A stretch of DNA of 64,000 nucleotides, from assembly GCA_001899635.1 (NCBI GenBank), contig MKVQ01000005.1, positions 557,080 through 621,079 of the forward strand, read 5' to 3'. This stretch comes from Myxococcales bacterium 68-20. Lineage in GTDB: Bacteria; Myxococcota_A; Polyangia; Polyangiales; Polyangiaceae. Positions 52,790-61,434 of the stretch are shown here, in pieces (positions within the stretch are counted from its first letter, which is position 1; every line of letters starts with the position of its first letter). The notes under the pieces were generated by a model that did no database searches, was not told where the DNA came from, and worked only from the letters and a program-made list of their open reading frames with translations. Both the position numbers and the translations under genes were made by a program.

Positions 52790-54076
52790 ATGCTCGACAT
52801 CGCCTTCATCCGTCAGAACGCCGACCTCGTCCGCGCCGCGATCACGAACAAGCGCATCGAGCTCGATCTCGATCAGCTCCTCGCCGCAGACAAGGAGCGC
52901 CGCGAGACGATCCTGAAGATCGAGCAGAAGCGCGCTCGCAAGAACGAGATCGCGCAGCTCATCCCGAAGGCTTCGAAGGAAGAGCGGCCCGCGCTGATCG
53001 AGGAAGGCAAGAGCGTGAAGACCGAGCTCGAGCAGCTCGAGCCGGCGCTCACGCAGGCGCAGAAGAACTTCGACGATCTCATGCTCCGCGTGCCGAGCCT
53101 CCCCCGGCCGGAGGTTCCGATCGGTAAGGGCGAAGAGGACAACGTCGAGATCCGCAAGGTCGGCACGCCGCGGAAGTTCGACTTCCCTGTCCGCGACCAC
53201 GTGCAGCTGATGACGCTGCACCAGATGGTCGACTGGGAGGGCCCGCGGAAGTTCGCCGGGGCGCGCTCGTATGCGCTCAAGGGCATGGGCGCGATGCTCG
53301 AGGTCGCGGTCACGCGCCTCGCGCTCGACACGCTCGTCTCGCGGGGGCTCACGCCGGTGATCCCGCCGGTCATGGTGAAGGAGCGCGCGATGCAGGGCAC
53401 GGGGTTCTTCCCGCTCGGCGTCGAGGAGGCGTACTCGATCACGGCCGACGGCCTCTACCTCGTCGGCACCAGCGAGGTGCCGCTCGTCTCGCTCCACTGC
53501 GACGAGACGCTCGACGCCGCGGACCTGCCCATCCGCTATGCCGGGATGTCGAACTGCTTCCGCCGCGAGGCAGGCGCTCACGGCAAGGACACGAAGGGCC
53601 TCTACCGCGTCCACCAGTTCACGAAGATCGAGCAGGTCGTCTTCTGCCTGCCCGACGAGCAGATCGCGGAGAAGGAGCACTACCAGCTCCTCGGCAACGC
53701 GGAGGCGATCCTCGAGAAGCTCGAGATCCCCTACCGCGTCGCGATCGCGTGCACGGGTGAGATCGGTCTCGGCCAGACGCGCAAGCACGAGGTCGAGTCG
53801 TGGATGCCCGGTCGTGACGACGGCAAGGGCGCCTACAACGAGACCCACTCGTGCTCGACGCTGGGAGACTTCCAGACGCGCCGCTCGAACATCCGCGTTC
53901 GCATGCCGGACGGTTCGCTCTCGTACCCGTACACGCTCAACAACACCGCGATCGCGAGCCCGCGCATCCTCATCCCGCTGCTCGAGAACCACCAGCAGGA
54001 GGACGGCTCGGTCGTCCTTCCGAAGGCCCTCGTCCCGTACATGAACGGCATCGAGGTCCTTCGCCCGAAGCGCTGA
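52790..54076 (+). CDS. serS: Seryl-tRNA synthetase
   Basis: A 428-residue class II synthetase that charges tRNA-Ser. Residues about 1-110 form the antiparallel coiled-coil arm that holds the long variable arm of tRNA-Ser. The core has motif 2 CFRREAGAHGKDTKGLYRVH and motif 3 TAIASPRILIPLLEN, plus the serine-binding TSEVPL loop. Full length. Start at 52790. Cytoplasmic, normal housekeeping gene behind a terminator. Confidence 0.96.
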   Translation: MLDIAFIRQNADLVRAAITNKRIELDLDQLLAADKERRETILKIEQKRARKNEIAQLIPKASKEERPALIEEGKSVKTELEQLEPALTQAQKNFDDLMLRVPSLPRPEVPIGKGEEDNVEIRKVGTPRKFDFPVRDHVQLMTLHQMVDWEGPRKFAGARSYALKGMGAMLEVAVTRLALDTLVSRGLTPVIPPVMVKERAMQGTGFFPLGVEEAYSITADGLYLVGTSEVPLVSLHCDETLDAADLPIRYAGMSNCFRREAGAHGKDTKGLYRVHQFTKIEQVVFCLPDEQIAEKEHYQLLGNAEAILEKLEIPYRVAIACTGEIGLGQTRKHEVESWMPGRDDGKGAYNETHSCSTLGDFQTRRSNIRVRMPDGSLSYPYTLNNTAIASPRILIPLLENHQQEDGSVVLPKALVPYMNGIEVLRPKR

Positions 54077-54115
54077 CGCGCGGAGGCGATCGGAGACACC
54101 TCCCCGCGACGGCGA

Positions 54116-55918
54116 TCAACGACGGCGCGGGAACGACCTTCCGCCGCCCGACGTATGGGGCGGCGGCGGCGGGGGCTTCGTGGCCTTCACCCGCGCCGGA
54201 TCGCCCCGTCCCACGAAGTCGGGCGCGACCTCGGAGGTCGAGCGCGGCGGAATCTCGTCGTCGTCGGCTCCCTGGTGGAGCCACAGGAAGAGGATGATCG
54301 GGATCGCGAACGAGAGGACCGCAACGAGGCCGACGAGCAGCCCGTAGCGCGGCTTCGGACCCGCCGGGTTGAAGTCGATCTCGCGCAGGCTCGGCTGCAT
54401 GCCGTGCGCGTGGAAGCCCTGCTCGGAACTGCCGAACGCGATGGGGCCAACGTCGCGATTGCCGTTGATGTCGCCGTGCGTCGGCAGTGGCCCCGAGCCG
54501 CGGTCGTGATGGTGCATCATCGGCCCCGGTGCCATCAGCATGGCGAGGCTCGCGTGATCGCCGCTCTGCGCTTCTGCCCGCGCGACGCGAAGACCGCTGT
54601 CCGACGACGGCTCGCGAAGGTCGGCGATCGCCGCCGCGCGCGCCCCGCCGCTCTGCCCCGAAGCCCCGGCGATGACCGGTCGTGCAGCTCGCAGCGAGCC
54701 CGCGGACGACGGCGCGTTCATCGGCTTGACCGGCGCGTTGAGCATGACCGCGGTCTTGTTCTGGATCGGCTCGTCGTCCTCGATCGCCGCCTCGCTCGGC
54801 GTCGCGATCACGCGGAGCATGTTGGTGAGGTGCCCCGGCGCCTGCGCCGTGACGCTGTCAGGCTCTTCGTCGTCCGAGCCGGAAGGGTCGAGCGCTGCTT
54901 CCGTCGGCGACGCCTGCTGGCGCTTCGGCAGAGGCTTCGTCTCGCCGCCCGTATCATCGAGAGCCGGCGGCAGACCAAGCGACGCAGGCGCGCGAGGCCC
55001 GGGGCGGGTGACGGGCCCCTGCGCCGTGACACTGTCGTCCTCGTACGCGGCCATGACCGGGCCGCGCGTCGTGATGCTCTCCTCCGCATCGTACGCGTCC
55101 GGGTCGTCCGACGGCTTCGGTAGCTCGTAGGGTCCGCGGTCCTCGCCTGGCCTTCGCCCCGCCGCGGGGGTCGGGCGCGCGACATCGACCCGCGACGTCG
55201 GCGGCTCGTCTTCGGGCAGGCGGGCGTTCTTCACCGCGGACGGCGCCTGCGTCGTCACGCTGTCGTCGAGCTCGTCGGCCTCGTACGCGCTCGGGGAAGG
55301 CGGCTGCCCCGCTGCCGGCGCTGGCGACGAGGATGCGCTCGGCTCGTCCGCAGGAGGCGCGCCGACGAGCGTCCGGACCTCCGTCTCGTCGAGCGCCTCG
55401 TCATCCGCGTCGTCCATTTCGCGGATCTGCACCACGCCCGGCATCGTGAGCGGCAGCGGCGCACCGCTCAGGCTCATGCGCGGCGCGGGCGAGGTCCGCG
55501 TGATGCTCCCGTCCTCGGCGTCGGCCTCCGTCGCATGGGACGGCGACGGCATCGGCGGGGGCACGTACCCGGAGGCAGGCCGGCTCACGGGGAGCGGCGA
55601 TCCGAGCCCGACCGCGGTCGCCTTCTTCGACGTCATCCGCATCGGCGGCGCCGGCGGCGCGGGTCGTGGCGGCGCCGGTGCCGGAATGCGTGACTGTGGC
55701 GGGTCGAGCCCCCCCGCTTCCCGAACCTTCGGATCGACCGGCTGCTGGACGGTCCGATCGTCCTCGTCTTCATCCTCGCTGTTGCCGTTGCTGGCAGCGA
55801 CGGACGGCGGGCGCGCGGCAGGCGCCATCGCGGCGGCGGTGGTATCGCCGTCCGAACTCTCGTCACGATCGGTCGCCGTCTCCCGCTCGGGGACGTCGTC
55901 GTCCGACGCAGCTGCCAC
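54116..55918 (-). CDS. Single-pass membrane protein with repeated acidic-(S)-x-T-x-x-x-P motifs
   Basis: A 600-residue, mostly disordered cytosolic protein with one transmembrane segment at about 525-547 (LLVGLVAVLSFAIPIILFLWL) and a basic Pro-rich tail. The N-terminal 400 residues repeat a short acidic motif with a Thr: DEDDRTVQQP, EDGSITRTSP, LDETEVRTLVGAP, LDDSVTTQAP, AEESITTRGP, YEDDSVTAQGP, EPDSVTAQAP and NKTAVMLNAP. The form is typical of phospho-Thr sites read by FHA domains or used by Hanks kinases. It resembles the 29807 protein in design. Function unknown; a kinase substrate scaffold is possible. Confidence 0.75.
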   Translation of the reverse strand: MAAASDDDVPERETATDRDESSDGDTTAAAMAPAARPPSVAASNGNSEDEDEDDRTVQQPVDPKVREAGGLDPPQSRIPAPAPPRPAPPAPPMRMTSKKATAVGLGSPLPVSRPASGYVPPPMPSPSHATEADAEDGSITRTSPAPRMSLSGAPLPLTMPGVVQIREMDDADDEALDETEVRTLVGAPPADEPSASSSPAPAAGQPPSPSAYEADELDDSVTTQAPSAVKNARLPEDEPPTSRVDVARPTPAAGRRPGEDRGPYELPKPSDDPDAYDAEESITTRGPVMAAYEDDSVTAQGPVTRPGPRAPASLGLPPALDDTGGETKPLPKRQQASPTEAALDPSGSDDEEPDSVTAQAPGHLTNMLRVIATPSEAAIEDDEPIQNKTAVMLNAPVKPMNAPSSAGSLRAARPVIAGASGQSGGARAAAIADLREPSSDSGLRVARAEAQSGDHASLAMLMAPGPMMHHHDRGSGPLPTHGDINGNRDVGPIAFGSSEQGFHAHGMQPSLREIDFNPAGPKPRYGLLVGLVAVLSFAIPIILFLWLHQGADDDEIPPRSTSEVAPDFVGRGDPARVKATKPPPPPPHTSGGGRSFPRRR

Positions 55919-56401
55919 GTATCCGAGTGTACAGGGCGAGCGGATAGAAGCCTAGCGGGCCTCCACTCGCTCCCTTCCCCCTTTCGGATGACGCCGCGGA
56001 GCCATTCGGACGAGCCGTGGAGCGGCGCTCCCGATCGAGCTCATTTGCGTGCCATTTCAGGATGTTATCCCCAATTCCACGGGCAGAAGGAACGACGCAG
56101 CGGGCCAAACCGTGACGCCTCGTTGATCGGCACGATCGTGGCCAGCGGACGTCGCGCGCCCCGCCCCGACGAGAAGGCACGGCCTCTGTGGCCTGCGCCC
56201 GAGAGCAGCAGGAGCTCGTCATGAGCGCGTTCACGCTTTGCCCCGATGGTCGGCATCGTGGCTGCGTATGTGCATGATCACCGCCGCACTACCGGGCGCA
56301 TGCTCGATGCGCTCGACCGCCGCGTCCAGCGCCTCCACGCGCGCTCTCGACCAGCAGCCCGTTCGCGCTCGTGCGGGAGCTCGCGGTCGTCATCGCCTTC
56401 G
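55919..56401. other. Intergenic region, no gene supported
   Basis: About 480 bp between the minus-strand gene at 54116 and the 3' end of the AlkD-like gene. Short frames on both strands have no recognised homology. It must contain the promoter of the 54116 gene. No repeat or RNA noticed. Confidence 0.5.
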
Positions 56402-57175
56402 TCATGCGGGCTTCCTCGTCCTCGGCTTCGTCGTCGAACGCTGTCCGGGGCCTCGTTCACCCTGCCCGAGTCGTGAGCGAGAGCGTGCTCCCGTGCGAAC
56501 CTGCACGGGAGCCTCGCGCCGTCGAACCATCTCAGCGATCCACACAGGAGCGTACGGCGGAGTGCAGCCAGGCGACGCCGGGTAGTCGATGAGGACGGCA
56601 AGACTCTCGCCGATCTCGATCGCTCGCGCGCGATGCTCTCGGTGATGAATGCCGATCTCGGCGAGGCAGTGGTTCATGGCCCACTGCTTGTGTACAGGGG
56701 CCTGCTTCATCTCCTGCTCGATCTGGTCGAGGAGCGCGTCGAGGTCGAGGCCCTCGGCGTTCTTGACGACTCTCTCGGTGGTCAGGCTCCACCCGGCACG
56801 GCCGACGAGAGAGTCGCCATCCTTCCAGCGAACGCGGAGCTCTTCGGTGTGCCGGCTCGGCTTCACCACGTTCACGATGAACCAGTCGAGGAGCTTCGGT
56901 GCGCCGATGTCGCGGGCCATCGCGTCGAGCTCCGCTGGTGAGAGCGCCTTCGGCTTGCACACCAAGGTCGCGAGCAGCCGCGCAACAGTGTTGCCGGTCG
57001 CCCAGAGCTGGAGCGCGAGCTCATGCTGCGTCTTGAGGCGCTTTGCGAGCTCCCGAAGGTGCGTGAGATTCACGCCATGGTCGTCACCACGCTGCTCGTT
57101 CACCTCGCGCATCCTCGGGTCTTCGAGCGCGGCGAGCTCGCGCATGGTCTCTTTGAGCGTTGGGTTCTTCGCCAT
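56402..57175 (-). CDS. DNA alkylation repeat (AlkD-like) protein
   Basis: A 257-residue helical protein of the AlkD/AlkC HEAT-like family. The N-terminal part (MREVNEQRGDDHGVNLTHLRELAKRLK), the conserved ELALQLWATG-x-x-x-ARLLA and VGRAGWSLT segments match this family of DNA glycosylases that remove alkylated bases. The C terminus is a basic Arg/Lys/Gln tail. I start it at the ATG 57175, with GGGAG upstream. It is the third gene of an SRPBCC-ArsR-AlkD operon (24-bp gap to the ArsR gene). Cytoplasmic. Confidence 0.85.
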   Translation of the reverse strand: MAKNPTLKETMRELAALEDPRMREVNEQRGDDHGVNLTHLRELAKRLKTQHELALQLWATGNTVARLLATLVCKPKALSPAELDAMARDIGAPKLLDWFIVNVVKPSRHTEELRVRWKDGDSLVGRAGWSLTTERVVKNAEGLDLDALLDQIEQEMKQAPVHKQWAMNHCLAEIGIHHREHRARAIEIGESLAVLIDYPASPGCTPPYAPVWIAEMVRRREAPVQVRTGARSRSRLGQGERGPGQRSTTKPRTRKPA

Positions 57176-57199
57176 GATGCTCCCTTGCAAATTCAAGCC

Positions 57200-57535
57200 T
57201 CAACCGCGTGGCCGGCGCGCGCGTTTGCCACGGGCGATCTCGGTCGCCAGGGCCTCGAGCGGCGGGCCCCAGAAGCGCCGGAACTGCCCCAACCATGCGT
57301 CGACTTCGGCGAGCGGTCGCGCGTCGACGGCATAGAGGCGCCGCGTGCCCTCGGCTCGCACCGTCGCGAAGCCGCTATCGCGCAAAACCTTGAGCTGCTG
57401 CGAGACAGCTGACTGCGTGATGCCGAACTCCTTGGAGATGACCTCGACGACCTCGCCGGAGGCGTGCTCGCCCTCGGCCAAGAGCTCCAGGATGCGACGC
57501 CGAACCGGATCGCCGAGGACGTCGAACGCATGCAT
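57200..57535 (-). CDS. ArsR-family transcriptional regulator
   Basis: A 111-residue winged-helix protein (MHAFDVLGDPVRRRILELLA, then EHASGEVVEVISKEFGITQS and AVSQQLKVLRDSGFATVRAEGTRRLY). It fits the AHSA1-linked ArsR subgroup that lacks metal-binding cysteines. Its start overlaps the upstream SRPBCC stop by one base (TGATG), so translation is coupled. It probably binds the palindrome at 58214-58229 upstream of the operon. Cytoplasmic. Confidence 0.9.
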   Translation of the reverse strand: MHAFDVLGDPVRRRILELLAEGEHASGEVVEVISKEFGITQSAVSQQLKVLRDSGFATVRAEGTRRLYAVDARPLAEVDAWLGQFRRFWGPPLEALATEIARGKRARRPRG

Positions 57536-58164
57536 CAGGCCCCCGTGTAGAACGCGATGGTTCGTTCCGCCTGCGCGCGCGCCTCTTCGGGATTCGCTCC
57601 CGACGCGATGTGCGCCTCGCACCACGCTTCACCCGACTGCCGGACAAAAGCCTTTCCCTCGCTCGACATGGTCCAGGCCTCGAACGCGGCGGGATCGACC
57701 GCGGCCCCCCCACTGGCGAAGTGCTGCCTCAGACCATGGAGCGCGAGGTCCCAGCCGATGCCCGTCGCGGCCGGGCCGTACTTCTTGAGATGCTCCTCGC
57801 CGATCCCGCCCTTGTGCGCGATGTGCTCGAGCGTCAGCCGTGCCTTTTCACCCTCGGGCGCGAGGCGAACGTTGACCCAGCTCGTGCCGCCCCCGAACTC
57901 CCACGTCAGGTCCACTGCCTCGGGCGGATCGCAGCGCGTGATGGTACCGCCCGCGTTGCCCTTGAGCTGATACCGGCCTCCCAGCCTCAAGTCTCCCTCG
58001 ACCGGCAGGAACCAGCGGACGAGTCGCTCCGGGGTGGTGATCGCCTCCCACAGATCCTCGACCGTCGTGTCGTAGATGCGAACCGCTACGCCAACGATTG
58101 CGGGCTTGCCCAGGTGCTCGCGGTTCTCGACTCGACGAAACATCGCTCCAAACACGTTCTCCAT
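57535..58164 (-). CDS. SRPBCC (AHSA1-type) domain protein
   Basis: A 209-residue protein with the START-like fold: VAVRIYDTTVEDLWEAITTPERLVRWFLPVE at about 26-56 (the usual 'a.p.vW.altt.e.l..Wf'), then GGRYQLKGNAGGTITRC and WEFGGGTSWVNVRL. These domains bind hydrophobic ligands or act as chaperone-like stress proteins. It is the first gene of the operon with ArsR and AlkD-like genes. The pair with ArsR is a common arrangement in which the regulator controls the SRPBCC gene. Confidence 0.88.
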   Translation of the reverse strand: MENVFGAMFRRVENREHLGKPAIVGVAVRIYDTTVEDLWEAITTPERLVRWFLPVEGDLRLGGRYQLKGNAGGTITRCDPPEAVDLTWEFGGGTSWVNVRLAPEGEKARLTLEHIAHKGGIGEEHLKKYGPAATGIGWDLALHGLRQHFASGGAAVDPAAFEAWTMSSEGKAFVRQSGEAWCEAHIASGANPEEARAQAERTIAFYTGA

Positions 58165-58213
58165 GCGCCTTCCTCCAGCGTGGGGGCAGCATCAAATAGC
58201 AGCACCATCTAAT

Positions 58214-58229
58214 ATTAGCCAACACTAAT
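58214..58229. promoter_or_regulatory. Candidate ArsR operator palindrome
   Basis: ATTAG-N6-CTAAT, an inverted repeat in an otherwise GC-rich region, 50 bp upstream of the SRPBCC-ArsR operon start. Its AT-rich half-sites fit the binding sites seen for ArsR-family regulators. It may cover a promoter. Confidence 0.5.
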
Positions 58230-58314
58230 CAACCTGACGTCGCCGCTGGCTCCCGCATGCTGTCCGTGCCGATTCTTCGCCCCTGCCGACGACGTTCTGC
58301 GGCCACGTCGTCCG

Positions 58315-58614
58315 GTGAAGCTCCTCCCGCACTTCTTCGTCGGCCGGCCGACCTTCGCGATCGTCATCTCTGTCCTATTGCTGGTGGCCGGTGCTCTCGC
58401 CTTCGTGCGGCTCCCTCTGAGCGAATACCCCGCCGTCACGCCGCCGACCGTGATGGTGCGAGCCGCGTATCCCGGCGCGACCCCAAACGTGATCGCCGCC
58501 ACCGTGGCAGCGCCAATCGAGCAAGAGATCAACGGCGTCGAGGGCATGCTGTACATGTCCTCCCAATCCACGAGTGACGGCGCCATGAGCCTCATGGTCA
58601 CGTTCGTCCATGGT
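58315..58614 (+). pseudogene. 5' fragment of an RND efflux transporter (AcrB-like)
   Basis: The frame from the GTG at 58315 encodes about 98 residues of an RND pump N terminus: HFFVGRPTFAIVISVLLLVA membrane segment 1, LPLSEYPAVTPP and GATPNVIAATVAAPIEQEI, then GVEGMLYMSSQSTSDG, as in AcrB. After SLMVTF the homology stops and the frame runs into unrelated Arg/Ser-rich sequence, whereas a functional pump has about 1,040 residues. So this is a truncated relic, or the left end of a deletion. It lies between the SRPBCC operon and the sigma-factor cluster. Confidence 0.8.
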
Positions 58615-58967
58615 GCCTCCTTGCGACGCAGCCGGCCGTGGCTGCGTCGAACCTCGAGGAGACCACCACTCGTGTGGAGGGCCGGGACCTGGCCCTCTGC
58701 AGGCTCGCGAGACCGCTACAGCGAGCCACAACCGCCGCGTAGCGGCTTCGCTCGAAGCGATCACGACGTCGCCCTGCCGCAACCGGAGGGGAGACGGTGG
58801 AGCTGAGCGCCGCCGACCGCGCCGACGTTCAGCTCCGAGCGCTGCTTGCGCGACGCTGGACTCGCGGCCATGCGTCATCGCAAGCGCCAGCCGGTTGCTC
58901 GCGGTGATTCCAGGCGGGCGAGGGACGCAGCTGGAAGACGGCGTGCGGGTGGTTTACCCTGCCCCAA
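58615..58967 (+). other. Degenerate sequence after the RND fragment
   Basis: About 350 bp without a supported gene. It contains several small inverted repeats (for example AGGGCCGGGACCTGGCCCT near 58677) and the probable promoter of the 58968 gene. No further RND homology is evident on either strand. Confidence 0.5.
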
Positions 58968-60086
58968 TTGCTGTGCCGCTGCGTGCTCGATCGAAGCAGG
59001 CTCTCGGCGCGCCAGAGAGCAGCAGGAGCGTGCGTCTTGCTCCTCGCGCTCTCGATCGGCAAGACGGCGCAAGCGACGGCATCTCGGTTCGAGCTGACGT
59101 GGACGTCCGCTTCGGTCGAGCGGGGATGCATCACGCAAGACGAGCTGAAGCAGACGGTCTCGGCGAGGCTCGGTCGCGACCCCTTCGCTCCAGTAGGGCA
59201 CGGGGAGATTGCCGTCGAAGGTCGCGAGCTGCCGGCCACCTCCGGCCAGCTGCGCGCGCGTATCGTCCAGCGTGATCGCCAAGGGCGTGTCCTCGGAATC
59301 CGCGAGCTCGAGGCGACGAGCTGCGAGGAGCTCCGGCGCTCCGCCACGTTCGTCGTCTTCCTCATCGTCGATCCCGACGCCGCGTTCGGCGGCCCGACGA
59401 TCGCCCCGGCGCGTCCCGAGGGCGAAGGCGTGGTGGAGCCTCCCATCGTGGAAGAGCTACCTCACGCGAACGGGAAAATAACGTCCGGGCAGGACGAGCA
59501 AGAGCGCCGCTCCGCGTCGGGCGGCCGCGCGAGCGAGGTCGCGGTCGGCGCACGCCCTCCGGCGCCTTCTGCTCCCGGCCTCCGCGTCGACCTCGGAGCG
59601 GCGCTCGTCGTCTCGAACGGCCTCTTGCCGAGGCCGGACGTCGGCCCAGCTCTAGCGCTCGGCGTGGTGCCCCTCGCGCTGCCGATCCGGCTCGAATGGC
59701 GAGCGAGCTACCGGATCGCTGTTCAGACCGTCGAGGGGTATGATTTTCGTGCGGTCCAGCAAGAGTGGCGCGCGTGTTGGTTCCGGCGTGTGCTCGGCCC
59801 CACGTTCGCTACGGCGTGCGGTGGTGCGACGTGGATGGCCATTCTCCCGGAGGCTCCCGACCTCGCGAGGGGCGATCAAGCCCCGAAGACGCTCTTCAGC
59901 CCTACCGTCGCTGCAGGGCCGGCGTTCGAGATCGGCGACACGCGCCTCTCCGTCGACCTCGCGCTGGCGTTCCCTCAGCCTCGCTACGCGTTCACGTACC
60001 GGGAGGAGGGGCGCCCGATGCCGCTCCACGAGGTCAGCCGTATCGTGTGGTCGCTCGGAATCGGTGCGTCCAGGTCATTTCGTTAG
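58968..60086 (+). CDS. Secreted protein of unknown function upstream of the ECF sigma factor
   Basis: Up to 372 residues from a TTG (58968) with in-frame GTG at 58983 as an alternative. The N terminus has a signal peptide (GACVLLLALSIGKTAQA). Then a domain with two cysteines (GCITQDEL and TSCEELRR) and a C-terminal part rich in beta-strand-like segments (LRVDLGAALVVSNGLLPRPD, AAGPAFEIGDTRLSVDLALA, a C-terminal SRSFR) that could be an outer-membrane barrel. Proteins of this layout sit beside ECF sigma factors in other myxobacteria, to my knowledge. No known name. Confidence 0.65.
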   Translation: MLCRCVLDRSRLSARQRAAGACVLLLALSIGKTAQATASRFELTWTSASVERGCITQDELKQTVSARLGRDPFAPVGHGEIAVEGRELPATSGQLRARIVQRDRQGRVLGIRELEATSCEELRRSATFVVFLIVDPDAAFGGPTIAPARPEGEGVVEPPIVEELPHANGKITSGQDEQERRSASGGRASEVAVGARPPAPSAPGLRVDLGAALVVSNGLLPRPDVGPALALGVVPLALPIRLEWRASYRIAVQTVEGYDFRAVQQEWRACWFRRVLGPTFATACGGATWMAILPEAPDLARGDQAPKTLFSPTVAAGPAFEIGDTRLSVDLALAFPQPRYAFTYREEGRPMPLHEVSRIVWSLGIGASRSFR

Positions 60087-60120
60087 AAAAAAGAGACCGG
60101 CCTCGAACCAAGAACCTATC

Positions 60121-60684
60121 GTGACACCCACGTCGCGCATGAAGCTCGCCATCTCCACGGCGGCGCCAGCGTCGGTGACGGCCACGGAAATGTTCCGTGA
60201 GCACGGGCGTTACGCGTTTCGCCTCCTCCGCCGATTGGGGGTCCACGAAGCGGACGTCGACGACGTCCTCCAAGAGGTGTTCGTCGTCGTCCATCGCAAG
60301 CTCTCCGAGTTCGATCCGAGCCGCTCGCGCCGAGCCTGGGTGTACGGCATATGCGTCCGCCTGGCTGCAAGTCACCACCGCACCCGTCGAAACCGACGGG
60401 AGCTGCCGGTCGAGCAAGAGAGCGAGCCGATCGACGACGCGGCGACCCCCCTGGAGCTCGTCGAGGCGAGGAAGAAGCTCGCATTCCTCGACCGCATGCT
60501 CGCGGAGCTCCCCGAGCCGAAGCGCGAAGTCTTCGTCCTCCACATGATCGAGGATCTGCCGATGCACGAGGTCGCCGAAGCCCTCGGCTGCCCCCTCCAC
60601 ACTGCGTACACGAGATTCTACGCCGCGAAGAAGATGTTCGAAGCAGCGGTCCGACGAGCACGCGCACAGAAGAGTCTGCCATGA
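60121..60684 (+). CDS. ECF-type RNA polymerase sigma factor
   Basis: About 187 residues (GTG at 60121; ATG at 60139 would give 181). Region 2 is FREHGRYAFRLLRRLGVHEADVDDVLQEVFVVVHRKLSEFD and region 4 is LPEPKREVFVLHMIEDLPMHEVAEALGCPLHTAYTRFYAAKKMFE, the -10 and -35 binding helix-turn-helix. Its stop overlaps the next gene's start (ATGA). Probably directs the downstream lipoprotein genes and itself. Its signal is unknown. Confidence 0.92.
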   Translation: MTPTSRMKLAISTAAPASVTATEMFREHGRYAFRLLRRLGVHEADVDDVLQEVFVVVHRKLSEFDPSRSRRAWVYGICVRLAASHHRTRRNRRELPVEQESEPIDDAATPLELVEARKKLAFLDRMLAELPEPKREVFVLHMIEDLPMHEVAEALGCPLHTAYTRFYAAKKMFEAAVRRARAQKSLP

Positions 60685-61403
60685 ACGATCACCGCTGGGA
60701 AACGCTCGACCATGACGACGAGTCCTTCGTCGATGGCACGCTGCGCGCAGGTCGTGAGGACCTTCCCGACGAGGCGCGAATGCGCGCTCTCGAAGACCGG
60801 CTCGGGAGCGCTCTCGAGAAGGAGCCGCCTCCGTCCGGGTGGTGGAGCCGGTCGCGCTTGTACCCCGTCGTCGGGCTCGCGGTCGTCGCTCTGGGCGTTC
60901 GCGCCGGAAGCTCGCTGTTGTCGACGCCGTCACCGTCCGTCGTGGCGGCCACACCGGCCACACCGCTGGCGCTCTCCGCGACGGAGCTCGCGCCCACGCC
61001 CCCCGTCGAGCCGCTCCCTGCCGAGTCGACCTCCGGCGTCTCCGTCGAGTCGCTGCCTTCCGCGGAGGCGCCCCACGCCGCGAAGGTGACGGCCACCCCC
61101 GACGCCAAGGCGCGGCCGAGCGCGGCGACTTCCGGAACCGTCGGGACGACCGACGAGCTCGCGCTCCTCGAAGAGGCGAGCCGCGCGCTCGACGCGAGCC
61201 CGGAGAGAGCTCTCACGCTCACGGACGAGCACATGAAGCGCTTCCGCACGCCGAAGTTCGCCCAGGAGCGCGAGCGTCTCGCCATCGTTGCCCTCGTCCG
61301 GCTCGGACGCCGTGATGACGCGAAGCGCAGGGCAGACGCGTTCGAGGCTGCCTTTCCCAGGTCCGCTCATCTGACGCGCGTTCGTGAGCTCGTTCGCCCC
61401 TAG
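60681..61403 (+). CDS. Single-pass membrane protein, probable anti-sigma partner
   Basis: A 240-residue protein translationally coupled (ATGA) to the sigma factor. The first 50 residues are acidic and helical (MNDHRWETLDHDDESFVDGT), then one transmembrane segment (LYPVVGLAVVALGVRAGSSLL, about 59-79), a Pro/Ser/Thr-rich outer linker and a helical C-terminal periplasmic domain (about 165-240) resembling TPR-like helices. This layout fits anti-sigma factors. The cytosolic ZAS zinc motif is not seen, so its role is inferred mainly from position. Confidence 0.65.
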   Translation: MNDHRWETLDHDDESFVDGTLRAGREDLPDEARMRALEDRLGSALEKEPPPSGWWSRSRLYPVVGLAVVALGVRAGSSLLSTPSPSVVAATPATPLALSATELAPTPPVEPLPAESTSGVSVESLPSAEAPHAAKVTATPDAKARPSAATSGTVGTTDELALLEEASRALDASPERALTLTDEHMKRFRTPKFAQERERLAIVALVRLGRRDDAKRRADAFEAAFPRSAHLTRVRELVRP

Positions 61404-61434
61404 TCGTCGAAACGATCCTTTCGGAGTTTTGGTC

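Noticed and set aside
55988..56585. Short plus-strand frames between the 54116 gene and AlkD
   Set aside because: No RBS, homology or codon bias that convinced me.
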